Origin: Formicarius rufipectus
Lineage: Eukaryota; Chordata; Aves; Passeriformes; Formicariidae
Assembly (NCBI GenBank): GCA_013399695.1
Contig: VXAU01001849.1
Coordinates: forward strand, 267,905 to 331,904
Reading direction: 5' to 3'
Length of the DNA: 64,000 nucleotides
How positions within the stretch are numbered: position 1 is the stretch's first letter; each line of letters starts with the position of its first letter. Under the pieces are notes generated by a model. The model made no database searches and was not told the DNA's origin. It saw only the letters and a program-made list of their open reading frames with translations. Positions 26,301-41,800 of this stretch are shown one piece after another. The position numbers were made by a program, and so were the translations under genes.

Positions 26301-29060
26301 TGTATGTGATTCAGTACATATTTTCTCACTGGTTGGAACAAAACCTGGGATTAAGTGATCTGATGCCATAACACATGCTCTTGTCACTCGAAGGCTAAGT
26401 CAGTATGAGAGCTCAAAACCTTACAGCACTATAAAACTACAAACTATGGAAGTATTGAAATAGAGGCAGAAGAGGAATGGCCAAAGGGCTGCATTTCATT
26501 AAAATAAACATTAAATGAACTGCCTGTCAAGAAAGGCCCAATTGTTAGAAACTTACAGGTGGTATGTATTGAACTGTGGGTCTGAAATACTTATCTTTAA
26601 GCAGTTTTCTGTAAATAACTTAGAATCAATTCGTACAGAAAACCACAGTCCTAAAAGCTCATGATGTTGCACAAAATCCTCAAACTGGCTACGGTTCATC
26701 CATCCCTCTGATCTAAGGATAGCTATTTAAGTTGATAAACTCAGCCAGTATTAAAAACTGATTTTTGGGAGGAGAAAAAATTAAGAGGAAAAAACCTGCA
26801 ATTCCCTGGCTTAACAGTTCAGGTAGTTCAGCACTTTTGTATGCACTGGAAGGTAGAAAGTGCAGAAGAAAAGAAATGTAGAAAAAGATGATCCTACATG
26901 AACTATGATATTATTGGGCAGAGAAAGAGACCGGTCACTCACAAAGACTAGTTGAAGGCATGCAGGGTATTAGCCCTCATAACTGCAAAACGCCAGTAAT
27001 GGAAGTCTGATGCTGCCTAAGGCTACTCAAAGGGTTTCAAACATATAATTTAAAAAAACTGCATAAAGGCGTAAATTAGTATGATTCACTACAAATTCTG
27101 CACACTAAGTTTAAGGTAAACAAGGTTTGAGGGACACATCTTCCATTTTACTATTGCTTTCCCTGAACTGGTAGTATAAATACTAATACCAGTTCCATTG
27201 GGTTTTGTCAAATTACTTCTTGTGAGTAAAGATCACTCCAGGAAGCAGAGGATGTTCAGAAGATAACTCACCTAAGATACACCTGGGCCTCCCACCTGTT
27301 GGCTACATTTCCTCTACCATCTCCTCTACCTTGAGGAAGAAGTAGAAAAGCTGCCCACTATATACTGAGATAAAAAAAATACAGAAGCTGAAAAGCTACT
27401 CCCACTGTCCCGTATCAGGAAAACGTTCCATGCTTCTGGAAATAAAAGTATGAACACTGACTTTTGCAGCCACGGTGTTTTGAAATGTAGCCACAGGAGG
27501 TCCTGAAATTCATCTTTCTTGGCAGAACTTAGAATTCAGTTGATATGACCTCAATTTGGCACAGGCTTTTGTTTCATAAAACCTTCAGAAAATTAACATA
27601 CCACATTTATTTTAATGACATATTGCTGCACAAACATGAAGTTATGCACAGCTGTGGTACTTATGACTTATCAAACAAGTTATGAGCAATGTAACATGTT
27701 CACAGAAGCCAACAAGAGCCACGCATATGTTGCTGGACTATTTTTAAGAATCCATTGTGTAGCAACAGGAAAATGCTAGAGTAAACGTCACAAAAACAAC
27801 ATCTTTTGCTCTGGTGCAGTTTCATGAAATGGGTTACATCTGCTGCAACAACAACTCAAGAATAACATTTAGATTTGTCTTGGCTAGTTAAGGAATCTAG
27901 CTGCCTGGTAGGACAGTAAGAAATATGTATACAAAAGCAACCAAATTCTTCCACAGGGCTGTCAAATTAAGATGGAAGTCCCAGAATTGACCCTAAAATG
28001 CTCTGCCAGCTTTGGTAGCGAACAGTTAAAAGTCTTTTCCTCCATGACACTTCTGTACCAGTAAAAACTGAACTTAAACAGAAATTATTTTGCTGGAAAA
28101 GTTGATACTGATTTGTTGGATCTCATCATCTGTATGAACAAAACTTTTTTTTTTTTTTTTGCACTGATATAACCACACAGCACTAGAGACAGATTGAAAA
28201 AGTTTTTCTAGGGTAGACTTCACATCTCACAGCTCACATTAAGGACATACTAGTGCTATCTTAAAAAACAAACAACAAACCAAAACAAAGCAAACCCACC
28301 CTTACCCACCCAAAGTCTCAATTACGTATTTTATACAACTTCATCAATGCAGACCAAAGGAAGCTTCAGAGCAGACTTCTTCCATCAGAAATACCTCTCA
28401 GCCCACATTCCAGTCAAACACGTGACTTTTGACAACTGCTGTTCAGCTTCTCTACAAATCAGGGAGACAATACCCTCCCATCAACAACTTCAGAGTACAA
28501 AGCACAGTAAGGCTGCATGGCTCACTGGTAAGAGAACAGTGAACATTTGAAACACTGGCAATTTCATCAAGTTGGTTACTGTTTCTTAATTTGAATCACA
28601 GTATTTCTGAATCTTGTCTAATCCATTAAGTTAAATGGCAATAGTTAACAATATCTGAACAACGAGATGAACTTTAGGAGGACACCAATCAATGGCATTT
28701 TGCTCTTCTGTGCAAGTAACATGTTTTGGCAGCTAAGGGGTGTGATTTAAAGACTCTGCAAGGAGGAAGGGAAAGAAGTGTGTTTACTTAGTGGTCTCTG
28801 CAATTCTGCATGTTGTTTATTTTTCTGCTGAGATAGCAAGTCCTTAAATAAGCCTTATAAGAAGATGAAAGCGTCAAAAGTTTTCGCCTTCCAATAACAA
28901 CCATGTGTTTCCTTTCAAAAGCCTGATACACAATAAAATAAAAAGCTCAGCTACTTTTTACTAGTGCTGTCAGTTGGCCTTTCTGAAATATTTTAACACT
29001 GCCCTTTTTCTTGAGATTCTTTTTGACAGCCTAGGTTTTAGGAAAGGTACGGTACAATTA
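23301..29060. other. Intergenic, no gene seen
   Basis: AT-rich. An A/C low-complexity tract lies at about 24,973-25,035 and a T tract at about 28,145-28,161. The lower part may include the distal 3' UTR or last exon of APOO on the minus strand; a minus-strand AATAAA lies near 28,817. Confidence 0.45.
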
Positions 29061-29072
29061 AATAACATTTTT

Positions 29073-29801
29073 TTTATTCAAAGTGCTACACAAGTGCATT
29101 TACTGAGGTGCCTTGGGCCAATATAGGATGAGTGTCCACAGATGAAAGTCTCCACTTTCAGAAGACTCAGCAACTGCCAAGACACACTTCTCCAACTCCG
29201 CTTGTTTGGAACTAGTCCTACACTTAGACATACCTGGAGAACTGGTCCCATACCTGCACTCTGTTCAAGAGCAATTGCCTCTCCAATATGTCTCTCTCCC
29301 AGTGGATATTTCCCACACATCTTAGGCCTCCAGGCCAAAAATAGCATGTTTTGGTCAGAAGGGACTCGTGGTTTACAGCAACCCAGCAGCTGTACATCAC
29401 TGTTAGCTTGAACTGTTTCCAGTTGTGAGCTATGGCTCAATCAGAGGGTCCACAGCAGAAGACCCAGACTTTCCACTGGCTCAAAGGTGTTTTCAAGTCA
29501 CCTATTGGGTTTGCCAGGCTACACTAAACAACTACAATATGAGATGGGAGGCAGTCAGCAGCAATGGCAGCAGTTTGTACTGACAGAAAAAGCATTATAT
29601 TAAAGAAAAACTTTCAGAAATGATGTTTGTAAGTTAACCTGAAATAAGTTTAATATTTTTCCACAGCTTAGAAAGACAACAAAATACTGGTCATCAGAAA
29701 TAAAAGCCAAGTCAAAGTGGGAAAAAACCATTACTGTTCATAATTTCTTTGTCTGAAAAGGCAGTGGTAAATTCAGAAATCAAGTTCCTCATGCTTCTTA
29801 C
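29073..29801 (-). other. APOO: Probable APOO terminal region (last exon and/or 3' UTR), not resolved
   Basis: APOO coding exon 7 has a canonical GTAAGA donor, so a further exon is expected downstream on the minus strand. Candidate acceptors include TTTCAG just above 29,634 and CTCAG near 29,103; the latter would give an immediate TAA. A minus-strand AATAAA occurs at 29,073-29,078. If the exon 7 donor is instead read through, the frame stays open 29 codons to a stop at 29,712-29,714. I cannot choose between these from sequence. Confidence 0.45.
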
Positions 29802-32800
29802 CTTATCACTTTTTTCCCCAGATTTCTTCTTCTTAGGATTATCCTTCCAAAGTGATTCTACAGTAATATATCCTTGAAGACTCCAATCATACAACTGTGT
29901 GCCAGCAACCTTTGAAACAAATTTTTAGAAAGCATGAACTTAATGATCCAAGAAATATTACTTTGCGTCTTGTTTAAGTGGAATAAGTCTCAAAACACAA
30001 CATGTTTAACTCTTCCAGTTCAAGCTCAGGGTGTACAGCATTAATAAACATCTTGGAAAAAAAATGACACCTGGTGAATAAATAAAAGCAATTGACTAAA
30101 AAACTGAAAATATATCTGAGTGGAATGACACTACATGGAAAGTATTCTGGTCTTCTTAGTATCTGACATTCAACAGCATTAACTTATGCAAATTACTTCT
30201 TAATTTGACCATACTCATTTTCAAGACCAAAAAAATCCACCTCTACTTAGTTTGTCACTATTTTGCAATTTTGTATTTTCACTGCTTTGACCCCTCTGTG
30301 TCTTTTTATTTGCTGTTTAGAAATCATTCATGAGATGACTGTAACAAATAACCAGCTGTCAACTCTCAAAACAGAAAACAGCTAGGAAATACTGTGCTTC
30401 CTATATTATACCAACAGGGTGCCACCTTTTGGGGCTTGCCCCAGCTCGTGTTACAGGCGTGGCTGCAGTGCCACGTTTGTGTCATTCGGTGGCAGAGAGG
30501 ACAAGGCGAGGTCTTCCCCTGGTGCTCTGACCCACGTGGGCTCCCAGGATTTCTCAACAGCCTGACATTATTGCTTTTCTGTTTGTATGTTACACTTGAG
30601 AGGCGGCGGGCGTTGGCCGAGTGGCGTAGGCCCCCGCCTGTGGAGCCGGCTCCTCCTCTGAGGACGCTGGTTCGAATCCTGGAGGAACTCGCTGTCGCTG
30701 TCCGAGCTGCTCGGCCATGGCAAGATGAGCCTCAGGAGTAAAGGGAGTGGGGCCAGTTCTGCGCACCCTGTGCCTCACTTAAAAAATCCATTGCGCAGGC
30801 TTATCCCAAGATCTTCGTTCGCGAATTCCAGCCAACAACAACAATACCAACAGGTATTTTACAACAGGAAAAATCCCTAAGTCCATAAAACAGTATCCCT
30901 TCACTCTTATGTGATATGGAACTGTAATATTCATAGCATCCTTTAAAACTAAACTGTTGGGTTTTTATAGAAGGGCTCAGGTCTATACTCACTTTCATAT
31001 CACAAACAGCTGTCTTATAAATAAAGAACTGCAAAATGGTCAATTTGTCCAATATAAACAGCTATTAAACTAAAAAAAACCTTAGGAACTCAAGAAATAA
31101 GAAAGTATTGCCCTATCTTCTACATCAGGCAAAGCTGGAAAACCCAAACTGTGAGAACAGGGCAAGCACAAATGTTTCTGAAAAAGTTTTTGAACTACAT
31201 TTTAAAGTATCTGCCAGTCTCCATCAACTCACTGCTCCAAGAGTTCCTGAGCCAGAGATGGTTTCTATATGTGTAACTATGCCCCAGGAATTTCCCTCCT
31301 ATGAATTTTTTGCAGGGGGTTCAAGGGTAAGTGCAACTTTTTAGCATTCACAACACCCTGTGCCAAGGAGTTCTACCGTGGGGCACATATGGTGTGAAAA
31401 ACCACTTCCCCTTGTTTGTCTGAACAAGACTGATTACACCAGTTACATGCCACAGTGGTACAGGATGTGCTTCTGGGCAGAGACCATGTTCTACCTTACA
31501 GAAGAGGTTATTTAATAAACAGAATTCAAAGAAAACAGACTCAAATCAGCAACTACATTTCCAAGTCACAACTAAACTCAAAACGTAGGTTTCTTTAAAT
31601 ACAAAATAGCCTATTTGTCACTATATTTGACAATTACTGTTGCACTTTGGTTTTAAACAAGTCTGTAGGATACCCTGAGTTTTCTCTATAGTTTAAGGTG
31701 ATAAAGGTCATCAGAAAAAAGGACATCACCTGAACCAGCTAAATCTCCAAAACTGTTAAATTCAAATATTACAGGTACAGATAGTTATTTTCTCAGTATC
31801 AGGAGTGCTCATTCTCAAGCACTTAAACAAAGCAGCTGTCTTGTTTGAAAAGATGGTGTGATGCCTTGTGCAAGCAGTGCAAACCTGCCAGGGCTGAAAA
31901 ATAACATCAATAAACAAAAGGGCTTTTTTCTGTCTGAGTGTTACTGAAGACATAGCTATCAGCATCAAACGAGAAAAAACAACTATCCATAAGCCATTTT
32001 TTGTTTCTGCTTAAAAGTACTCTGTTAAAATACTTAAAAACAGACAAAATGCCTAACAGTATAAACTTCAAAATATGCTTATTATAGGAGTCAGATGACC
32101 AAGTGATTTATGAATTGCACAATATGAGAAACTGGTCATTCATGTTGCTGGAGTAAAGCAGCTACATCACAAGGTACAGCAACCCAGACACTTTGGTCTG
32201 TCCAAAACAGCCAGTGTCGAAAGACTGTACACACCTGCCAAGAACCAGGACCCACACACACCTTCAGATTTCACATGGATAGAAAAACACAGCTGTAGAC
32301 AGACTAAGTGCAAAATACAAGGTCAACTGGAACACAGACACGAAACTTTTATAACTACCCAGTGTATCCCTCTCACGAAAGCAACATAAGTCACACACTG
32401 GGCTTGTGTTTTACACCTCTCATGGAGCAGCTGAAGAGGAAGGAGGTGGGTACTGCAGTTGCCACCACTATCCTTGGTAGTGGCACTTCCAACCAGGAAA
32501 AGTAACAGGAACAATACCAAAACAAACAGTTCATTCAACTGTTCAGTCTCCATTCCAATACCTATACAAAAAGTTCCTTTCAAAGGACAAGTTCTTCCAT
32601 TCAGTCACCTGGAATTCTTAATTTCTCGAAGATAATTTCCAGCTTGTTTGTGTTAAATTACAATGTGCTGAAATACCATCACTGTTCAATGTAACACTGT
32701 GAGTTTGTATGCCAAAGTCTGCTCAAAAAAGTTCAAAAGTAAGATCAAGTGGCTCTCAACAGGGACTCAAAGTTTGAAAATCACCCTGGGTCACAAATAC

Positions 32801-35800
32801 CCATACTGGGCACTACTGGGGTAGCACCAGTGGTCTCCAAAGGCCTAATGTACCTGTAAATGAGCTTCCATATTCTAAGTCCACACAGAACCATAAGCAT
32901 GCAGTACTGACCATACAGTATGTCATACAGGATTACATACATACAACATTATAAATTGTAATTCTTTATCTACATTGCATGTTGAGAAACTGAACTGAGA
33001 ATTCTATGTTTTTAATACACTTACACTGTTAACAAAGCAGCCACAGTGCCATTTCACAAGCAATCAGCAGCAAACACAGATCAAACGACCCCAACTGCTT
33101 TCCAACTCCCTGTTCCTGGAATCATGTCATGCTCCCAAGCTGTGTCACTACATCTGTTTATGCCTTGTGGACTCAGCTGGGCAAGGGACAAGGCATAGGT
33201 TCAAAAGACATAGAAATAATGTGCTTAGTTGCCAAAGAAACAAAACTTGTGTATTAGGAAGTAGTTTTTCTTTCCAGAAGGAAAATATAGTACAAAGTAC
33301 TTTAGGAAATTTGAAAGATTCTAAAAGCAAGGACAAAATTTAATTCTAAAGACAGAGTGATTTAAGTAATTACATAATGGAAATTTCTATCCAGATGAAA
33401 GATAAGCCACAGAAAATACAAAATATTTTGACTATATTATGATTAGCTGGAAAGTAATACAGTTTCAAAACACTAGTTCCAAAGAAAAAATAAACTTTAA
33501 ATTCAGTTCCCTTACCACATATACAATCTGACCTTATGTTCAAAGTTATAAAAGTTAAAGTATCATTTGCAGTGAGGAAATAGATCCCTTAAAAAAATAT
33601 GCTTTATTGGGGGAAAAAAATAAAATTCTATGTATTTCTTCCATCTCCAGTTAGATGATTAGTGTCTGTAAACTATTACAAATAATGAATTCAGTTGCTA
33701 TAACTTCACTTAGCAATTAATACATTTTAATTGAAGAAAAAAGTTTACTTCCAGATGAACCAAGTGTTGTACATCAACTGCATTTTGCTATCTTTATTCC
33801 CAGCTCTCCAATGGAAATGCTTAAATAAAAGTGGGAAGGAAAAGAACCCACCAAATAAAAAACAAGACCAAATGAATTATACAACTACAAATAAAAAAGC
33901 AGTGATGATGTACTTAAATGTGGAAGTAAATTAAAAAAGAAATCATATAAAAAATTAAACTTATGTTTCATAATATTTCCTATAATGTTTTATTAACTTG
34001 GCAAGTGAGTTTTGTACTCGCAGGCAAACTTTCCTAGGCTTACTGAAATTTTTTGAAAGGCCTATGGAACATTTCAAAATAATTAATAAGAGGGAAAAGT
34101 GTTTCCAATTTCAGATCAAAGTATAAAAATTATGGGTGGTAAGATATGGTATGCTTAAAACTTTGCTTTTACTAAGAAAAGAAAAGCACAAGAGAGATTA
34201 GAGGAACCAAAACAGTATCTAGGATATCCCTCTCCCCACAGAAGTTTTCAAATTCATATGTCTAGTGTCCTCACCAAGTCAACACAGCTAAACCTATTAC
34301 AATCTCATATCAGATTTTTCATTACAGTCAAACTAAGAACTGTGAATTAATCAAAGAGCAACCATGCACTTCAAAGTTCTCATAAAATAAACAAGGTATT
34401 GTGAAGCTGTTAGTAGCAAATCCATAGTTAAGACTGAACTGAGCTTCTTCCAAAACAATAACATCAGTTTGAACAGCGTTCAATCACTTCCCACTTCATT
34501 GTTCAGGAGGCACCTAGAATTTTAATACAGTTTCCAATAAAAACGTCTAAGTTTCTTAAATTTTGATTTTTTTTTCCTGCCACTTGCGTAATTTTCATCC
34601 TCCGAGAATAAGTCAGCAGAATTATCTGTATTTAGAGCATCTGAATCCTGTAAGCACTAAAAAAAGATTCCATCAGAGTATCACTCTACTGGCAGAGTTC
34701 AAATACAGCAGTTTTACCTCTCCCCAAGTACATGACCTTCCAGTTTTCAAAGATCATATGTTCTTGAGAATATCATATTATTCTGAAACCTCAGAGTTAT
34801 TCACAAATGGCCAATAACTGGATAGTAAGATTACCAAAGGCTGAAATATGAAGAATTTCTGACACACTAAGATAGGTGCACTGTGAACAGTTAAAAGCTG
34901 AATTTGAAACAGACTGTGTTGGAGAACTGAGGAATCTGCCAGTACAATTAAATGTGGACAGCAAGGTACATGATCTGACATCATATGGGGCTGTAAGCAA
35001 TTAGCTGGTCTCTTCAGTCTTTCTTAAAAAGAAAACCCAGAAATCCATAAAAAGAGTAGGCATCCAATAATTATGCAGCAGCATTCTTACCTCTTCTAAT
35101 GTGCATGCTACCTTTCTTAAAACCCTAATCAACAAAACCCTGAAAATATCAATAATGTTTATCTCAAAATGTTTTTCCTATGATTTCTCCATAGAATCTT
35201 TTTTTCTTTTCATCTGCTCTCAAGATATTTCAGGCTTCCTTAGCATTGCAAGTAAACACACAAACTGTACTCATTAGGCATTTTTAAGTTAATATTATCT
35301 GATGGTAGAGATTTAGAAAGGAAATTATATTCCTCAAGCTGAAGAGACTACCGCAGATGTTAGGAAAACAAATGTCACTAAAAGGAACAGGATGTCTGAC
35401 TGTCTTTCAGCCCAGACTGTACGGGATTTGACAAAATAACTGTAATTTTGTTAAGTGCCAAGAACACTGACATGACTTTTAAAAATGGATTACCAGTTCA
35501 TTTGAAGCTACGAAGCAATGATCAAAGTAAAGGACACTTCTCCAAAGAAAGGGAGCATCACTGACCTTTCCAATAGCAACTGCTTGCTGAGGATAATACA
35601 TGGAGGTAGCAATGCCCATGAGACCTGCAGGGTACACCAACTTCTTTATTTTTGAGCCTGTTTCATAACAAAAAAAACCCAAATGCATTGTTAGAGTATA
35701 CGTTAACCAAGACAGCTGAATCACCCTAACATTTTACTTATCAACAATTTTCTTAGTTTAGCATATTTTCTGTTAAGTCCTACCGGTTTCTTAAGAAACA

Positions 35801-38800
35801 CAACTACTCTGATCAGTAATTATTCATCTACCCTTTTTAAGACAGTATTTTTATTGACATCTCTCCATAGGGAAATCTACCTTGTAACTAAGTATATGGA
35901 TGCCCCTGGTCAATGGCTCCATCCAGCTCAAAGTGGGTTCAGGGTAAACAGGCAGCAACACATTAGCCACAGGTTGGCTGGAGCAATGTGCCCACCCAAC
36001 CATGGTGCTGGGCTATGTTTGCCTCAAGCCAAACTTGAAAGAAACTAACACCTGTAGTCAGTATGCAAACATGACTATGATTCTGTGATCTTACCCCATA
36101 ATCAGCAAGCAGCCCAAGAGTCCTTTGAGCTCTCCTGCACAGCAGCTGGCTGCACAACAGGACCTCCCCTTGGGGACCACTCTCAAGGTTACACCTGCTG
36201 CAGAGATCCCTTACTCCTCGATACTGAGAGATTCCTTGCTGCAACAAATCCTCAGTGAGCGACTAATAGTTTGCTAAACTTGGTAAGCTTCATTAGGTTG
36301 TATCTTAGATTGATTTTGCACATGTAATTTTTTGGACATAAACTGGTGACCAAGTCTGGGACTTGGACTGGACCCAGTTGCACCTTAACTCCTCTCAGTA
36401 GGAGTCTAGAAAGCAAGGGGATTGTCTCTGAATCTTGTGACTCAAGAGGCAGATCCTTTCCAGACAGTGTGTCTGACCCTGTCCTCTATGCAATAACTAA
36501 CCTTGTGTACCTTGCCATTGAATCTTGTTAAATTATTGGTTTATATCAATAAAGACATTGCTGCTTCTCTCTTACAAGTGTATCATTCCATACGCAAAAC
36601 AAGGTTAAAACTAATTATCTTCAACAGCATTTTAAACCAAGCTGGATGATCACACAATATTCACATTATTAAACTTCTAATACTGCATTTTCTACTTAGT
36701 GGGCAACTGTATCTGCAAGTGTTATGGTTAGAGCTGGAAGGTTTTATCTGTACCTTTCAAGAGGGCAGTTTTTCCAGTGAGACAAAGGTGGGAAGGGATA
36801 AAAAAAAACCAGGATGTTTGCTTCTAACAAATACAGCTTTCATAAAGCAGTAAGTCATGGTAATTGATGAAGTTTCTTTATAACTGGGGGAACACTGTAG
36901 AAACACACTTGGATATTTAAATCAGATCTTACTGTCACAATTAAAAATTAGTACCCTAAAATCCACAAACAAATTACCTCTCCCAAATCATAATATAACC
37001 AGTTCAAAAGGTTCCCATTTACCTCTAGCAAGAAACAATCCAATAATTCCAGCAAAACCTATCACACCAAGTCTTGGATAAAATCCAGCAGGAGGCTTTT
37101 GGAGAAATTCATAGCACTCTGAAAAGAAGTCAGAACAAAGTGCTTTAATGTAATGTGAAAGCGTGTTTATGATAAGGAATCATCAATACACACTGGTAAT
37201 TGTTACAAAACACAAAGAGTTATCAAAACACATTTAACTATCACATCCATTTTAGACTTGCTGGCATAAAATTCAAAGCCTTTGAGATGTTCTCTAGCGA
37301 CACATGAATGAAATGGAACATTGTATTGTATTCACCAATTTTTATAGAAGTTTTTGCTCTTTTGCATCTCGATCATATCTTTTTCAAATTAGTGCTAAAA
37401 AACTTTGCAAAGTGGAATTTTACAGTTGCATGTTAACAAGAATGAGTTTCAGTAGAACACTGTACTAAAAACAAATCACGGCACAATGGAAAAACACAGC
37501 AGATACAAAGTTCACTCAAAGATGTGAGTCCAATGGGGAATGGAAAACCACGAAAATATCTTCCACACACGTGAGTTCAAAAGACTAAGACTGCTAAGTT
37601 AAAGGAAAAGCAGTGCAGTATCTGAAATGAGCTCTATAGAGCATTCATGTTCAGTCCTGGTAACCCTAATTATGAAAGGATGCTTACAACAATAAAAATA
37701 AATACAAATTCTTTTGGATTTATTAAAAATTCTTTGGCGATCCATGGAAGTAAACCAAAATGAAAAAGATAAACATTACAAACAAAAGACCTAACATTTG
37801 CAACAAGCTACAATCATTACAGGAAGTTTCAGCTACTAGGCCGGGTCATGCAAATACTATTGCCTGGGAATAAGTTATGAGGATTTTTTCCTTATTTCCA
37901 GTAAAACTGAATTTTAGTGACATTGATAAACACAGCTGCTGGTCTCAGATTTTAACTGTTTAGAAATGTAGTGTCATAAGTGACCCACAAAAGAAATTTA
38001 AACAGATTCATAGTGCAAATAAAGCAGTCTTAATTGCATTAGAAATTATACGTACAATTATGCTTACTGGAACTTCCTTATTAAGAGAAGATACAGTACA
38101 GTCCTACATTTCAAATTGCTAGTTAAGAAAACTAAGCTGATTTACCTCTACCATGCTCAACAGCTTTTTCTAAATTGGGCATAGCTTTGGCATAAAGATC
38201 CTAAAAAAAAAAAAAGAGAACAACAGTAAAGTAAGTAAAATATTAACCACAGACTGTCACTAACCTGACAAAGAAGAAAAAACAAACTCAAACAGGAAAG
38301 ATAGAAGTGATGGGTCACTAAAATAACTTCTTTTATTCCCACTTCTTATTCTCTTCCCTACTAGGGCTATGCTTGATCAACATTACATTTAGCATAACTT
38401 ATGGATTTTTCTCAAAGTAGTCTTTGGACACAGATGAAATATAATACGTCAAAATGCAGAAGTCAACATCAATACTTTATTAAGATTGCATAGCTGAAAC
38501 TCAGAATTAGCTCAGGTTTCTCAGTGTACATAGGTGTTGCAAAGTAAAGAAGTCCATCACTGCTATTAAATCCTTCCTTGCACTTCACAGGGGTACACGA
38601 CTCACTCTGCAAGGTGATGAAGTCCACCTTCCAGGAGACTACCTTAGGTTAATAAAACTGCCCTTTTGAAGTGACTTGGAAAATGAGATGTCCATACAAT
38701 GACCAAAGTAAATCAAAACACTCTGCATCAACCCCACAGAGTAGTTCTAGATTTTTTCCAAATTGAGAATATGCAGGAGGTAAAAGAATTCATATGGTCT

Positions 38801-41800
38801 TTTACCAAAAGGGGAAAAAAAATCTCAGTAAGAGCCCTGTTTATTGTTATTTATGCTAATAATCCTTCAGGGATACAGTGTAAGGCTGTCTATAAATTAG
38901 GTAACAAATTCATAAACATATATGCTCAAAGATAAAGCAGAGAATGGTCTTGCAATTCCAGCTATGATGCATTTGTGCAGAAGTGAAAACATTTGTTTAG
39001 GATACTGCATGGGGATAATATTTTTAGAATTTTTGTTTCCTCACTGGCAAGAGTGACATAGAAAAACCATATCTGTCTTCAAAATAAGTGTTAGCATGTG
39101 ACACGTGATATAACTTTAAATGGATATTGATCTTATTAAAAGTCAATTTAAAAAAAAACTTGCTCTAAAGACCCCAGAGACTAATTAAGTCTGATCTTCT
39201 GTCACAGCTGAAATTTAACTGGCTCATTTCTACACCTGAGTTTTGAACCGCATTTCCACTATAGTTAAGTAATTTTGAAAAAGTAGAAAAGTAAAAATAA
39301 TTAGTTTTATTCTCATTATTCTGGGTTATGATTTGGATTTTAAAGACAACTGAGACACACTTCAATATTATTTTCTTCAACATAGCAGTGGGTGGGGGTG
39401 GTGTAAAACCAAAGCTACCTCTGACTACAGTTAAGCAAGCAAGACTATCCCAAACCCATAAAGCTGACATGCCCGTTTCATAAAGTGAGTCAGTAAACCA
39501 CTGCCAGGAAGTAGCTTGCTGTGTGTGAGCAGAAGAGCACTTCTCATGTAAATGATCACCACACAGACAAAAAAAACTACAAACAAATAGGATGACAACA
39601 GGCCAGCAAGACATAAAACAAGGTTCAAGGCTTACTTGCAGTCAGTTCTAGTGGGTGACTAACCTGCTCTCAAATTTCATTTGAGATTAAGGTTAACGTT
39701 AAGGTTACCACAGGCAACCGAACAGAACCCATGTGTTCCAGGAAGTCACACCACTAACCACCCTGTGGGAAAACCTACCTTCACCTTCCAAACTGCAGCC
39801 AGTGCTCCTGCTGGTGGCACTTTAGAAACACAAACTAGACTGAGTAACACTGAGTACCTCTGAAAAAATGTTGTATTCCTGCTAAAGGAGGTTAGTACCA
39901 CCACATAGACGTTCCAGGCAGAAAGGATACCCTGATCTGAACAGCTTGGTTCTATGGAGAACTGGGAAAACAGTTTGCGGCTTAAGAGGATTCACAACAG
40001 CCAGAGGCCAATGTATGAATTGCCTGAAGTTGCCAAGAGGCAACCAGATGGCAAGGATGCCCTTGCTTCAAAAGTAAACCTCAACATTTGTTAGGTCAGG
40101 GAAGAGCAAGAAAGCCATCCTAGGACTTCGCAATCCAATACCAACAATTTAGGCCTTGATTACAAAGATCTTGGTTTGCCTCTATGCTCCAGAGACTATT
40201 TTTATATTTAATGACTGTTTACTATAAACAAGCTACCTAATAAAATATGTATGAGAAAGTTTTGGGGTAAGGTCTGGAGATTAGGTTTACCACTGCCAGT
40301 TCAGCAAATACTGATTTATTTTTTTGCAAAGTTGTGTTTTGTCACAGTTGCAGCGAGGGCATCTCAGTCTTACTACTCCAAAACATGCCACCTGATAATT
40401 CAAGGCTTTCTCCTTGAGCATGGAAACTGCAGATTTGATTAGCATTCTCCTGTCTTCCTCAGCCACAGGACAGTATCAAATCCAGACATACACAGATATA
40501 TTTAAGCATACGGTTAATTTCAGATAACAATTCTATGCTTAATTAACTTTAATTCTTTTGGTGGGAGGTGAAATGTAAAAAATGCAGGGGTTTAGTTCAA
40601 CAAATTAGTAGAAAGAAACAACTGGTTTTCTGTGAGAAAGGAGTAAACATTATGACTTGAACTGTGGAAAATTTAAAGTAATACATAAAACTTTAAGCAA
40701 TGCAGCTTTTTCAAAAAGCGCTTTTATACTTATCAACATTTACTTTGCTGCTACTTGTTAATTCCATCTCTGGGGCAAAAAAAATCCCAATCCCAGATAG
40801 ACACATCACTGAGCCACTACCAGATGTGATGTAAACCATTATACCTGACACCAGTCTGTATATGGCTCCATAGCATGCCGCAGACGTGAAACTCCCTCTT
40901 CCAATTCAGTTTGTGGATTCTCCACATATTTAGTCTCACGAGCTGGAGAGGAGTAGAGTGACAGCTGTGAATATTAGCAAACAAGAGGTTAAAAACAAAG
41001 GTGTAATTGTATAGGTAGGTCTTGAGGGCATGAACAGACTAAGGAGAGAACACATAACACTGTGCTTAGTACATAAACAATGCCTAATAAAAATTCACAC
41101 AGCTGTGAGACAACCATTATGAGCAAAGTTTAATTATACAGTACATAATTATGATGAAGATGACTTCTAGCTGCTATGTAATTCATTCATAGCTGCTATA
41201 TCATCCAAGTCACAAGTTATAAATTAATATTAAACTAGTTTAATAAGAACACAAAACATAATTGTGAAAAATGTTTCTCACCTTAATCAGCACTTCTGGC
41301 TCCCAGTTAACAAAGTAAATGTATGAGAAATCACAATCCATCATGTTCTATATTCATTCACAGACACCATTAAAGAGTCTGAGCAGTTTCTAACAAAGGT
41401 AACATCCGATACAAATGTGTCTGTTTGTTACTGAACAGGAAAATGGTACAACATCTCTACACTGTGGTCATTAACCACATCAGCAACCGACAGCATTAAC
41501 AGCACCCTGGGGCTGAGCAAGAATAAACTGAAGGCTTTAACATAGCAAAAGATCTTACACGCAAACTAGCCTGACACTGTCAAGTGAAGGACATCAAATG
41601 CAATCCCCAGGTAAAAGAAGCAGAACTATATAGACCTCTCTATCATGAAAAATTGAGAAGCAAATTTAAAGGCAAAAATACAAATGCTGAAGAGGTACAC
41701 GCAAATGCTTTCACACATCAAAATATAGCATCTTCCCGAATTCTTCAGATAGAAGAGCACTAAGGCTTGAATCACACTTACCTCCTCAATTTTCAGCAAC

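Noticed and set aside
29078..29440. 120-codon minus-strand frame
   Set aside because: Opens with TTG, has no family resemblance and lies in the likely APOO 3' region with a polyadenylation signal overlapping its stop.
30603..30690. Functional tRNA-Ser gene
   Set aside because: Both polymerase III boxes are perfect, but no acceptor stem pairs, and the sequence runs on into a SINE body that recurs elsewhere.
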